DNA of 64,000 bases from Zoogloea sp. LCSB751 (GTDB lineage Bacteria > Pseudomonadota > Gammaproteobacteria > Burkholderiales > Rhodocyclaceae): NCBI RefSeq assembly GCF_002028455.1, contig NZ_MWUM01000015.1, positions 1 to 64,000 on the forward strand, in the 5' to 3' direction. Shown here piece after piece: positions 33,909-41,863 of this stretch. Made by a program: the position numbers and the translations under genes. Below the pieces are notes generated by a model. The model was not told the origin of the DNA. It worked only from the letters and a program-made list of their open reading frames with translations, and searched no databases. Numbering within the stretch: position 1 is the stretch's first letter; every line of letters starts with the position of its first letter.

Positions 33909-35093
33909 ATGGAAACCCTTCGTCTCGCCCTGCTCCGTTTTTCCCGCCGCTATCTCTTCGCCGATGCAGCCCCCCTGTCCCGCACCGAACGCTGGCGCAG
34001 TGCCCTGGCGGCAATCATCGGCGTGCTGATCTACGAAAGCGTGCTGTACGTCCTGCCCGTACCGGCCGAAGCCAAGCGACAGCTGGCGCCCCTCGGCGCC
34101 ACCTCGGTCATCCTGTTCACCTTACCCCACTCGCCGCTGGCCCAGCCGTGGTCCGTCGCCGGCGGCCTGCTGCTGCCCGCACTGACCGGCCTCGCCTGCG
34201 GGCACTGGATCGCCTCCCCCTTCCTCGCCGGTGCGCTGGCGGTGGCCATCTCGGTATGGTTCATGGGGCAGCTGCGCTGCATCCACCCGCCCGGCGGTGC
34301 GATGGCGCTGGTGATGGTCGGCGCCGCCTCCCAGGGACTCGACATCCCGACCAGCCTGGCGGCGGTCGGCTGGAACGTGATCGCCATGCTGCTGGCCGCC
34401 ACCACGGTCAATAACCTGATTCCCGGCCGGCGCTATCCGCTGTGCTCGCCTGCCGTATCCACGCCCAAGACGCCGGAGCGCAACCCTGCCGGCATCCGCC
34501 AGCCGGACCTGGCCGCCGCACTGGAAGAGATCGACGCCTACCTGGACATCAGCGAGGAAGACCTGACCCAGGTCTTCCAGCGGGCAGCGCGCCACGCCTT
34601 CCACCGCCACGTGCTGCTAACCTGCGGCGAGGTCATGAACGCGGCGCCGCTACGCGTCGACTTCGCTACCGAATTGAACGAGGCCTGGCGCCTGATGAAT
34701 CGCCACGCCCTCTCCGTGCTACCGGTGGTAGACCGGGCCGAGCGGGTCATCGGCCTGCTGACGCTCGAAGATTTCCTGCGCCACGTCGAGCCGGACAACG
34801 GCCAGCGCATCGGTGACAACGTGCGCCGCCTGCTGCGTCCGACGCCTGGTCCGCATACCGACAAACCAGAGGTCGTCGGGCAGATCATGCACACACCACG
34901 TAGCGGCCTGCGCACCGCGAACCTTAGCGACGGCATCGCCGTCGCCGCCGACATCCTTGGCCAGAGCGGACAAGGGGCGCTGCCGGTGGTGGACGAGGCC
35001 GGCAAGCTGGCCGGCCTGATCACCCCGACGACGATGACCGCCGTGCTGTTCCAGCACGAGGCCCTCGACTACGTGCGGGGCGACCAGACCTGA
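33909..35093 (+). CDS. HPP family membrane protein with CBS pair
   Basis: A 394-residue protein. Residues about 35-190 form the four-helix HPP domain (GATSVILFTLPHSPLAQPW; CIHPPGGAMALVM, the HPP motif). A linker and two CBS domains follow (about 235-300 and 320-385; VMNAAPLRVDFATELNEAWR; QIMHTPRSGLRTANLSDGIA). HPP proteins have been linked to nitrite transport; CBS pairs bind adenine nucleotides. The start is METLRLALLRFSRRYLFADA. It is convergent with the small DUF2249 gene. Confidence 0.85.
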   Translation: METLRLALLRFSRRYLFADAAPLSRTERWRSALAAIIGVLIYESVLYVLPVPAEAKRQLAPLGATSVILFTLPHSPLAQPWSVAGGLLLPALTGLACGHWIASPFLAGALAVAISVWFMGQLRCIHPPGGAMALVMVGAASQGLDIPTSLAAVGWNVIAMLLAATTVNNLIPGRRYPLCSPAVSTPKTPERNPAGIRQPDLAAALEEIDAYLDISEEDLTQVFQRAARHAFHRHVLLTCGEVMNAAPLRVDFATELNEAWRLMNRHALSVLPVVDRAERVIGLLTLEDFLRHVEPDNGQRIGDNVRRLLRPTPGPHTDKPEVVGQIMHTPRSGLRTANLSDGIAVAADILGQSGQGALPVVDEAGKLAGLITPTTMTAVLFQHEALDYVRGDQT

Positions 35094-35099
35094 AGGCAC

Positions 35100-35366
35100 T
35101 CAGCCGAGCTTGGCGAAGTCGATGACGATCGCGCCGGGCTCGCGCTGCTGGTAGGTGATGGACACCGTCTCGCCATAGCGCTGCTGCAGTTGGCCGAGCA
35201 GCGGCAGCGGATCGTGGTCATTGCAGAAGCGCATCGTCTCGCCCGGCACCAGCGAGTCCAGCGCGCCGAAGATGGCCGCGTGGCGGAAACGCTTGGCAAT
35301 GCCGCGGGCGTCGAACGGGTAGATGGCTTCGGGGGTGGTGTGGTTGCAGACGTGGATGGTTTGCAT
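35100..35366 (-). CDS. DUF2249 small protein
   Basis: 88 residues beginning MQTIHVCNHTTPEAIYPFDA, with the DUF2249 pattern of a TusA-like fold: LVPGETMRFCNDHDPLPLLG, then YGETVSITYQQREPGAIVI. DUF2249 proteins often accompany haem or nitrogen-oxide enzymes; the role is unproven. GGAG lies 5 nt before the ATG. The stop is 6 nt from the convergent HPP gene. Confidence 0.8.
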   Translation of the reverse strand: MQTIHVCNHTTPEAIYPFDARGIAKRFRHAAIFGALDSLVPGETMRFCNDHDPLPLLGQLQQRYGETVSITYQQREPGAIVIDFAKLG

Positions 35367-35493
35367 GCTGGCTCCAAGGTATCGATAAATCCGACTGAAT
35401 CTGTCGGGTATCGTCAGTATGCCGTCGGGCAAGCGGGCTTTCCTTGATCTGCATCGGGTTTGCCCGTTGTGCCGCGAGGGCTTGGCAGCAGTC

Positions 35494-35511
35494 GGGCGAA
35501 TGAATTCGCCC
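35494..35511. repeat. REP-like palindrome, single copy
   Basis: GGGCGAATGAATTCGCCC, an 18-bp near-perfect palindrome of the family also found at 39023, 56923 and 61954. Confidence 0.6.
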
Positions 35512-35530
35512 ATGCCCCTCTTCAGCAGGC

Positions 35531-35567
35531 AAAAAAAACCCGGCCGCAGATTGCCCGGCCGGGCTTT
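35531..35567 (-). terminator. Terminator of the cytochrome c gene
   Basis: CCCGGCC/GGCCGGG stem with a run of eight T residues on the minus strand, downstream of the cytochrome c stop codon at 35612. Confidence 0.85.
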
Positions 35568-35611
35568 AGCGCGCGGGGGGTGCGCGCTGAGGTCAAAGGA
35601 GAATCGAACGC

Positions 35612-36028
35612 TTACTGGGCCTTGGCGATGATGTAGTCGACAGCGGCCTTCATCTCATCATCGGACAGGGACGGATTGCCGCCCTTGGCCGGCATGGCAC
35701 CCTTGCTTCCATTGAAGCCCTCGATGGCGTGCTTGTACAGGACGTCTTTGCCCTGGGCGATGCGCGGGCCCCAGTCGGCCTTGTCGCCGAGCTTGGGCGC
35801 ACCGGCCACGCCGGTCTGGTGGCACATCACACAGGTCTTCTTGAACACATCGAGGCCCTTGCCGCCATCGGCCGCCGCATCGGCAACCGGCGCCGGAGCT
35901 GCGGCCGGCGCCGCAGCGGCAGCAGCAGGCGCGTCAGCCTTCGGCGCCTCGGACTTGGGGGCTTCGGACTTGCCGCAGGCGGCCAGCAGGGCAACGAGAA
36001 GCAGGGGGAGGAGTTTTGTTGTACGCAT
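35612..36028 (-). CDS. Membrane-anchored cytochrome c5-type protein
   Basis: A 138-residue lipoprotein: signal with lipobox LAAC (Cys18), a ~40-residue Ala/Pro linker, then a class I cytochrome c domain with C66-V-M-C69-H70 and the distal Met112 in GAMPAKGG. The tail LSDDEMKAAVDYII is typical of cytochrome c5. It should shuttle electrons in the periplasm, possibly from quinoprotein dehydrogenases (inference from the region's PQQ theme). It is monocistronic with its own terminator. Confidence 0.9.
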   Translation of the reverse strand: MRTTKLLPLLLVALLAACGKSEAPKSEAPKADAPAAAAAAPAAAPAPVADAAADGGKGLDVFKKTCVMCHQTGVAGAPKLGDKADWGPRIAQGKDVLYKHAIEGFNGSKGAMPAKGGNPSLSDDEMKAAVDYIIAKAQ

Positions 36029-36167
36029 GAACAGTCTCGGTAATCGGATGGGGATTGGGGGTTCCACGGAACACATCAGGAACACGGCACGATGCTAGCC
36101 CTCCGCCCCCGCCCGTCTCATTGACCCGCATCAATTGGCGCCAGCCAATGCGCGCTCCGGCCATTTT

Positions 36168-37067
36168 TCAGCCCGGCTCGCCTTCCAGCGCCGCCCGCCA
36201 CACCGCCACCATGCCCGGATGAAACGGGTCATGCGCACACCCGTCGATCCACACCACTCGGCTGCCGGCGATGCACACGTGGATACGCTCGGCATTGGAT
36301 GGCGGACAGACCACGTCGTCACGGCCGTGGATCAGCCAGACTGGCAGGCCGGACAGCCCAGCACAGGCCTCAAGGAAGTCTGCTTCCTTCAGAAAGCAGC
36401 CGGACTTCAGGTAATGGGCCTGCAGCCGGTATTTGCCGACCAAGCGGTCGAGCTCCTCTATTGTTGGTGATGGAAGCAGCGCAACCGGATCATTCACCGC
36501 CTGCTCATAAAGGAACCAGGCCAGCGCAGCCTGGCGGGCAGTCTCCTGGTCGTCACCCCCGAGACGCACCACCAGTTCGGTCAGCGGATCCGGCGCATCC
36601 CCCAGCGCCGCGGACAAGGCCTGCCAGGCCTCCGGTCGCAGCTCAGCCAGCCCGACAAAGAACCAGCGCACATTACCGTCGCCCGGCATGAAAACGCTGC
36701 GCGCCACCACGCCATCCACCACCTGCGGATGGGCCGCCGCATAGGCCAGCGCCAGCGTCGCGCCCCAGGAGCCGCCGCTCACCCACCAGCGCGCAATGCC
36801 GAGATGGCGGCGCAGACGCTCGATGTCGTCGATGAGATGGGCCGTGGTGTTGGCGCGGATCTCGCCCAGCGGCAGCGAACGCCCGCAGCCCCGCTGGTCG
36901 AAGAACACCACATGTTGGCGCCGCTCGTCGTAGAGCTCGCGCAGGCGCGGGCTGCAGCCGCTGCCCGGCCCGCCATGGAGCACCACCACCGGCGTACCGG
37001 CCGGGTTGCCCCAGGTCTCGTAATACAAGCGGTGGTCGTCGCCCACATCGAGCAGTCCATTCGCCAT
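36168..37067 (-). CDS. pip: Prolyl aminopeptidase (proline iminopeptidase)
   Basis: A 299-residue alpha/beta hydrolase of the S33 family. The oxyanion loop is HGGPGSG (31-37); the nucleophile is S100 in GGSWGATLALAYA; the acid and base lie in WLIHGRDDVVCPPSNA and DGCAHDP. It removes N-terminal proline. GAGG lies 5 nt before the ATG. It is divergent from pqqA, with 118 bp between starts. PQQ synthesis needs PqqA trimming by proteases, normally M16-type PqqF/G, so proximity is suggestive but no more than that. Confidence 0.85.
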   Translation of the reverse strand: MANGLLDVGDDHRLYYETWGNPAGTPVVVLHGGPGSGCSPRLRELYDERRQHVVFFDQRGCGRSLPLGEIRANTTAHLIDDIERLRRHLGIARWWVSGGSWGATLALAYAAAHPQVVDGVVARSVFMPGDGNVRWFFVGLAELRPEAWQALSAALGDAPDPLTELVVRLGGDDQETARQAALAWFLYEQAVNDPVALLPSPTIEELDRLVGKYRLQAHYLKSGCFLKEADFLEACAGLSGLPVWLIHGRDDVVCPPSNAERIHVCIAGSRVVWIDGCAHDPFHPGMVAVWRAALEGEPG

Positions 37068-37185
37068 CCCAACCTCGAAATCATGATTTTCGTGAGGCGC
37101 AAGTATGCCGCCCCCGCAACAATGCATTCCACGGATTCGCCTTCCGGCGGACCGTAACCATCAATCAAAAAATTGGAGACTCATC

Positions 37186-37260
37186 ATGACCTGGACCACC
37201 CCCCAAGCTTGCGACCTGCGTTTCGGCTTCGAAATCACCATGTACATCGCCGCCAAGTGA
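37186..37260 (+). CDS. pqqA: PQQ precursor peptide PqqA
   Basis: A 24-residue ribosomally made precursor of pyrroloquinoline quinone. It begins MTWTTPQACDLRFG; the invariant Glu16 and Tyr20 in FEITMY supply all carbons and nitrogens of PQQ. GGAG lies 7 nt before the ATG. It is separated from pqqB by 120 bp containing two small hairpins, a usual way to give PqqA in excess. It is too short for routine gene callers and often missed. Confidence 0.95.
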   Translation: MTWTTPQACDLRFGFEITMYIAAK

Positions 37261-37272
37261 TGGCGCCCGGAT

Positions 37273-37313
37273 AGACCCGCCAAGGGTCTGTCCGCCCATC
37301 TCGCGATAGCGAG
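37273..37313 (+). promoter_or_regulatory. Hairpins between pqqA and pqqB
   Basis: AGACCC/GGGTCT (37273-37289) and CTCGC/GCGAG (37300-37313) directly after the pqqA stop. Without long T runs they may attenuate transcription or protect the pqqA mRNA rather than terminate fully. Confidence 0.4.
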
Positions 37314-37380
37314 TCGGCGTTGCGGCTCTGCCCCCCAGTTCCGCAACGCCCCACACAGCCTCAGCGGTCACGTCCAAGCC

Positions 37381-38298
37381 ATGAAAATCCGAGTTCTCGG
37401 CTCCGCCGCCGGCGGTGGCTTTCCCCAGTGGAACTGCAACTGTGCCAACTGCCGGGGCGTACGTGCCGGCCAGGCGGGCCTGCAGCGCCGCACCCAGTCG
37501 TCCATCGCAGTGAGCGCCGACGGCGCCAAATGGACGCTCGTCAATGCCTCGCCGGACATCCTGCAGCAATTCCAGCAATTTGCCGGCACCTGGCCCACTG
37601 AAGGCCTGCGCGGCTGCGGTATCGAATCGGTCGTCCTGGTGGACGCCCAGATCGACCACACCACCGGCCTCTACATGCTGCGCGAAAAAGGCAGCCCCTG
37701 GCCGATCTGGACCACCGACCCGGTGTTCGAGGATCTGACCCGCGGCAACCCCATCCTGCACCTGCTCGAACACTACTGCGGCGTGGACCGCCAGCCGGTT
37801 CCGCTCGACGGCCGCAGCTTCCACCCGCAGGGTTCCGCCAGCCTGGACTGGCGCGCCATGCCGCTGCTGTCCGCGGCGCCGCCCTACTCGCCGCACCGCG
37901 GCAACCCGGTGCCCGGCGACAACATCGGCCTCACCGTCATCGACCCGGCCAGCGGCAAGCGGGTGTTCTACGCGCCCGGCCTGGCCGAAGTGGACGACGC
38001 CGTCTTCGACGCGATGAGCAGCGCCGACTGCGTGATGGTGGACGGCACCTTCTGGACCGACGACGAGATGATCAGCCTGGGCCTGTCGAAAAAGCGCGCC
38101 CGCGACATCGGCCACCTGGCCCAGAGCGGCCCCGGCGGCATGATCGAACAACTCAGCCGCCTGCCGCGCCACGTGCGCCGCGTCCTCATCCACATCAACA
38201 ACACCAACCCGATCCTCGACGAAAGCTCGGCAGAACGCGCGGCCCTGACCGCCGCCGGCATCGAGGTGGCCTACGACGGCATGGAGATCGCACTGTGA
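37381..38298 (+). CDS. pqqB: PQQ biosynthesis protein PqqB
   Basis: A 305-residue metallo-beta-lactamase-fold protein, thought to hydroxylate the tyrosine of the PqqA-derived intermediate. The family opening [20 protein letters not shown] with CANC (zinc site) is present, as are [27 protein letters not shown] and [11 protein letters not shown]. It is full length. The stop overlaps the pqqC start. Confidence 0.96.
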   Translation: MKIRVLGSAAGGGFPQWNCNCANCRGVRAGQAGLQRRTQSSIAVSADGAKWTLVNASPDILQQFQQFAGTWPTEGLRGCGIESVVLVDAQIDHTTGLYMLREKGSPWPIWTTDPVFEDLTRGNPILHLLEHYCGVDRQPVPLDGRSFHPQGSASLDWRAMPLLSAAPPYSPHRGNPVPGDNIGLTVIDPASGKRVFYAPGLAEVDDAVFDAMSSADCVMVDGTFWTDDEMISLGLSKKRARDIGHLAQSGPGGMIEQLSRLPRHVRRVLIHINNTNPILDESSAERAALTAAGIEVAYDGMEIAL

Positions 38299-39011
38299 GC
38301 CAAGACCCACTTCGCCCCTGGACGCCCGAAGAGTTCGAAGCGCAGCTGCGCGACAAGGGCGCCGCGTACCACATCCACCATCCCTTCAACGTCATGCTCA
38401 ACACCGGCAAGGCGACGCGTGAGCAGATCCAGGGCTGGGTGGCCAACCGCTACTACTACCAGATCATCATCCCGCAGAAGGACGCCGCGGTGATGTCCAA
38501 CTGTCCGGACCGGGAAGTGCGCCGGGAATGGATCCAGCGCATCCTAGACCACGACGGCCACGGTGACGACGCCGGCGGCATCGAGGCCTGGCTGCGCCTC
38601 GGCCAAGCGGTCGGCCTCAGCCGCGAGGAGATCGTCGACCAGCGCCACGTGATCCCCGCCGTGCGCTTCGCCTGTGACGCCTACCTCAACTTCTGCCGCC
38701 AGCGCCCGTGGCAGGAGTCCGTGTGCTCCAGCCTCACCGAGCTGTTCGCGCCCACCATCCACAAGCAGCGCCTGGCCAACTGGCCGGAGCACTACCCGTG
38801 GATCGAGTCCGACGGCCTGCAGTACTTCCGCAACCGGGTCACCCAGGCCCGCCGCGACGTGGAACAAGGTCTGGCGATCACCCTCGGCTACTTCGACACC
38901 CGCGCCGCCCAACTCCGCGCGCTCGATATCCTCAAGTTCAAGCTCGACATCCTGTGGTCGATGAACGACGCGATGATGGTCAAGTACGGCCTGGAAGGCG
39001 GTCCCCAGTAA
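38295..39011 (+). CDS. pqqC: PQQ synthase PqqC
   Basis: A 238-residue, all-helical, cofactor-free oxidase that carries out the final ring closure and eight-electron oxidation to PQQ. Typical segments are [60 protein letters not shown] and [11 protein letters not shown]. The start is GTG, overlapping the pqqB stop (GTGA). A REPIN-like palindrome pair fills the gap to pqqD. Confidence 0.96.
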   Translation: MSQDPLRPWTPEEFEAQLRDKGAAYHIHHPFNVMLNTGKATREQIQGWVANRYYYQIIIPQKDAAVMSNCPDREVRREWIQRILDHDGHGDDAGGIEAWLRLGQAVGLSREEIVDQRHVIPAVRFACDAYLNFCRQRPWQESVCSSLTELFAPTIHKQRLANWPEHYPWIESDGLQYFRNRVTQARRDVEQGLAITLGYFDTRAAQLRALDILKFKLDILWSMNDAMMVKYGLEGGPQ

Positions 39012-39022
39012 CGAATCAAACC

Positions 39023-39089
39023 GTGGGGTCGAATTCATTCGACCAGATCTCGGCGATTCACCACTGAGGTCGAATGAATTCGACCCCAC
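39023..39089. repeat. REPIN: two inverted 22-bp REP-like palindromes
   Basis: The 22-bp arm at 39023-39044 and its exact reverse complement at 39068-39089 enclose 23 bp between pqqC and pqqD. Each arm contains the GAATTCATTC-type palindrome. In RNA this gives a long hairpin inside the pqq message that could stabilise or attenuate it. Confidence 0.7.
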
Positions 39090-39124
39090 AGGGAAAACAC
39101 AGTTAAGAAGAAGGCACGCCAGCC

Positions 39125-39400
39125 ATGACCACCGCTACCGCCCGCCCCGCCATCAACCGGCTGTTCCGCTTCCAGTGGGAGCCTGCCCAGCAGGCCCACG
39201 TGCTGCTGTACCCGGAAGGCATGGTCAAGCTCAACCAGAGCGCCGGCGAGATCCTCAAGCGCTGCGACGGTGAGCGCAGCGTGGAGGAGATCGTCGCCGA
39301 CCTGGAGGCGGCCTTCAATGCCAGCAACCTGACCGCCGACGTGGAGGCCTTCCTGAAAATGGCCGACGAACAGAACTGGATCACCTGGAAGGACGAATGA
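39125..39400 (+). CDS. pqqD: PqqA-binding chaperone PqqD
   Basis: A 91-residue winged-helix RiPP recognition element that delivers PqqA to PqqE. It shows the family pattern FRFQWEPAQQAHVLLYPEGM, VKLNQSAGEILKRCDGERSV and FLKMADEQNWI. It overlaps pqqE by 4 nt (ATGA), ensuring equimolar synthesis of the complex. Confidence 0.95.
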   Translation: MTTATARPAINRLFRFQWEPAQQAHVLLYPEGMVKLNQSAGEILKRCDGERSVEEIVADLEAAFNASNLTADVEAFLKMADEQNWITWKDE

Positions 39401-40527
39401 TGGAACCCCTGCTCGTCCCCCGGCGCCCCGGCCCCCTGTGGCTGCTGGCCGAGGTCACCTACCGCTGCCCGCTGCACTGCGCCTTCTGCTACAACCCGGT
39501 GGACTTCGCGCAGGCCGGACCGGAGCTGGCGACGGAGGACTGGCTGAAGGTGATCCGTGAGGCGCGGGAGATGGGCGCCGCCCAGTTCGGCATCTCGGGC
39601 GGCGAGCCGCTGCTCCGCGACGACATCGAGATCCTCGTCGGCGAAGCCCGCAAGCTGGGCTTCTACACCAACCTGATCACCTCCGGCGTGGGCCTCACCG
39701 AGGCGCGCCTGGCGGCCCTCAAGGAGGCCGGACTGGACCACATCCAGCTATCCTTCCAGGACGCCACCCGCGAAGCCAACGACCTCATCACCAACACCCG
39801 CACCTTCGAACTGAAGCGCAAGGTGGCGGCAATGACCAAGGCCGCCGGCTACCCAACGGTGATCAACTGCGTGCTGCACCGGACCAACATCGACCACCTC
39901 AACCGCATCATCGAGATGGCCGTCGAGATCGGCGCCGAATACCTGGAGCTGGCCAACACCCAGTACCACGGCTGGGCTTTCCTCAACCGCGACGCGCTGA
40001 TGCCCACCGCCGCCCAGCTGGCCGAAGCCGAGGCCGTCACCGAACGCTGGAAAGCCAAGCTCGGCAAGAAGATGCGCATCCTCTTCGTGACGCCGGACTA
40101 CCAGTCGAAGAAGCCCAAAAAATGCATGAACGGCTGGGGCGAAGTCTTCCTGTCTGTCACCCCGGATGGCCTGGCCCTGCCCTGCCACACCGCCCGCATG
40201 CTGCCGGGCCTCGAATTCCCGGATGTACGCGAGCATGCGCTGGACTGGATCTGGCACGAGTCGCCGCTGTTCAACCGCTTCCGCGGCACCGCCTGGCTGC
40301 CCGAAACCTGCCAGAGCTGCGAAGACAAGGAGAAGGACCACGGCGGCTGCCGCTGCCAGGCCTTCATGCTGACCGGCAAGGCCGACGCCACCGACCCGGT
40401 GTGCCCCAAATCGCCGGACCATGGCCTCATCGACGCCGCATTGGCCAAGGCCGAGCAGGCCACCACCGTCAAGCCGCTGGTCTTCCGCGACCCGAAGAAC
40501 TCCCGCGCCCTCGATCGCGCGTTTTGA
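39397..40527 (+). CDS. pqqE: Radical SAM PqqA cross-linking enzyme PqqE
   Basis: A 376-residue enzyme joining Glu and Tyr of PqqA by a C-C bond. The radical SAM cluster is C24, C28, C31 (CPLHCAFC). The SPASM-type auxiliary cluster region CMNGWGEVFLSVTPDG, CHTARMLPG and CQSCEDKEKDHGGCRCQAF is complete. The length is usual. It is the last gene of the operon; the following 147 bp hold no gene. Confidence 0.96.
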   Translation: MMEPLLVPRRPGPLWLLAEVTYRCPLHCAFCYNPVDFAQAGPELATEDWLKVIREAREMGAAQFGISGGEPLLRDDIEILVGEARKLGFYTNLITSGVGLTEARLAALKEAGLDHIQLSFQDATREANDLITNTRTFELKRKVAAMTKAAGYPTVINCVLHRTNIDHLNRIIEMAVEIGAEYLELANTQYHGWAFLNRDALMPTAAQLAEAEAVTERWKAKLGKKMRILFVTPDYQSKKPKKCMNGWGEVFLSVTPDGLALPCHTARMLPGLEFPDVREHALDWIWHESPLFNRFRGTAWLPETCQSCEDKEKDHGGCRCQAFMLTGKADATDPVCPKSPDHGLIDAALAKAEQATTVKPLVFRDPKNSRALDRAF

Positions 40528-40674
40528 CACTCCCGGGCACGGCTTCCCCGCGCGAGCGCTGACAGTCGTTTCCCGACGGCCGCGACGCGGACTCATCCCG
40601 CTTGGCCGTGCCGCCGCCCCGGCCAAGCCGGGCCCCCATGTTAGAATCCCGCCGATTCCGGCCGCCGATTCATC

Positions 40675-41166
40675 ATGCATTTCTCCCACCTTCGTCCTTC
40701 CCTGTTCGCCGTGCTGGCTGCCTGCACCCTGGGCGCCTGCTCGACCCTTAAACCCGACGCACCGGCGGAAAAGAACGCCCCGACCCGGCATGAGACAACG
40801 GAGGAAGGCGCAGCGAGCAGCAAGCCCGCGCCGGCACCGCGCCCGCGGCCGCAGCGCAGCGACAAGCCGGCCCGCCCGGACAAGCAGGACAAGACGGAAC
40901 GAGCTGCGCCGAAGAGCGAAACCCCGGCGGAAGAAACACCCGCCCCGCCGGTGGCAACGGAAGCACCCCTCAACGGCCCGCTGTGGCTGACCCTGTGCAA
41001 GCAGCGCCAGACCGAGGCCGGCATCATCCGCTGCGACGCAGACGAACTGCTGGTCCGCCCGTCGGCCCAGGTCAAGATCTTCACCCGGGATCCGGCCGCC
41101 ACCGGCCGCGGCATCCAGCTGCGCAAGGGCCTGCCCAACAAGTATCGCTTCTTCGTCGTTCCGTAG
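40675..41166 (+). CDS. Lipoprotein with Pro/Lys/Ala linker
   Basis: A 163-residue protein. The signal peptide ends in lipobox LGAC. About 75 residues of Pro, Ala, Lys, Arg and Glu form a flexible linker, and a ~65-residue C-terminal domain follows (LWLTLCKQRQTEAGIIRCDA; LRKGLPNKYRFFVVP). The domain has two Cys. I do not recognise it; a periplasmic or outer-membrane spacer protein is plausible. Confidence 0.65.
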   Translation: MHFSHLRPSLFAVLAACTLGACSTLKPDAPAEKNAPTRHETTEEGAASSKPAPAPRPRPQRSDKPARPDKQDKTERAAPKSETPAEETPAPPVATEAPLNGPLWLTLCKQRQTEAGIIRCDADELLVRPSAQVKIFTRDPAATGRGIQLRKGLPNKYRFFVVP

Positions 41167-41229
41167 CGCGTCCACCCCGGCGCAGACCTTTCTGCATCCG
41201 CAACACGCCTGCAACACGGCGCAGGTTGA

Positions 41230-41736
41230 ATGGGGACCACGGCGCCTCTCCGGCGCCGCCTTTCGGGAGGATGCGCCACGGAACCGATCACCATCGATGT
41301 GCTGCAGCCCGACGACCATGCGGGCCGCGAAGCCGCCGCCGCAGTACTGCTGGCGTCCTTCGACAATCCGCAGCGTTACGACCAGGCCCGCATCACCGCC
41401 CAGCTCGTCCCGGCCGAGGCCCCCTTCTACCGCCACTTCTTCGTTGCCCGCCGCGGTGATGCCGTCGTCGGCGCAGGCGGCATCAAGGCCGCCGACTGGG
41501 CCATCGACACCCACATCCTTTACATGTCGGCAGTGGCCGAGCACGTGCGCGGCCAGGGCATCGCCCGCGGGCTGATCGCCGCACGCATCGCGTGGGTCAT
41601 GGAAAATTTCCCCAATGGTCGCCTGCTGGTGTCCACCGCCCGCACCGGCCGCTTCAACCGACTCGGCTTCCGCGTCGTCGGCAAGCACGAGTCCGATGGC
41701 CGCCGCCTGATGATGATGGAGTTCCGGCGCCCCTGA
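41230..41736 (+). CDS. GNAT acetyltransferase
   Basis: A GNAT-fold protein: beta4 AADWAIDTHILYMSAVAEHV, the acetyl-CoA loop RGQGIARGLI and C-terminal FNRLGFRVVGKHE. The substrate is unknown. The start is problematic. The ATG at 41230 (used here) has no ribosome site, whereas a perfect GGGAGG (41265-41270) stands 7 nt before an in-frame ACG at 41278, which would give a protein starting at TEPITIDVLQPDD, exactly where similarity to GNAT proteins begins. Confidence 0.75.
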   Translation: MGTTAPLRRRLSGGCATEPITIDVLQPDDHAGREAAAAVLLASFDNPQRYDQARITAQLVPAEAPFYRHFFVARRGDAVVGAGGIKAADWAIDTHILYMSAVAEHVRGQGIARGLIAARIAWVMENFPNGRLLVSTARTGRFNRLGFRVVGKHESDGRRLMMMEFRRP

Positions 41737-41863
41737 GAGCAGCAAAAAAATGCATTTAGAATCTTGATTCCGCCACCATGAGGGCTATCCTTCCCCGGAA
41801 CGGTTGCGCGCCGAGGCGCGGCAGCCTTCATCCGCTACGACAACAACAAGGGGGAGGACAACC

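Noticed and set aside
36168-37067. Naming the prolyl aminopeptidase as a PQQ-specific protease (pqqF/G)
   Set aside because: PqqF/G are M16 metallopeptidases; this is an S33 alpha/beta hydrolase. Only the position links it to pqqA.
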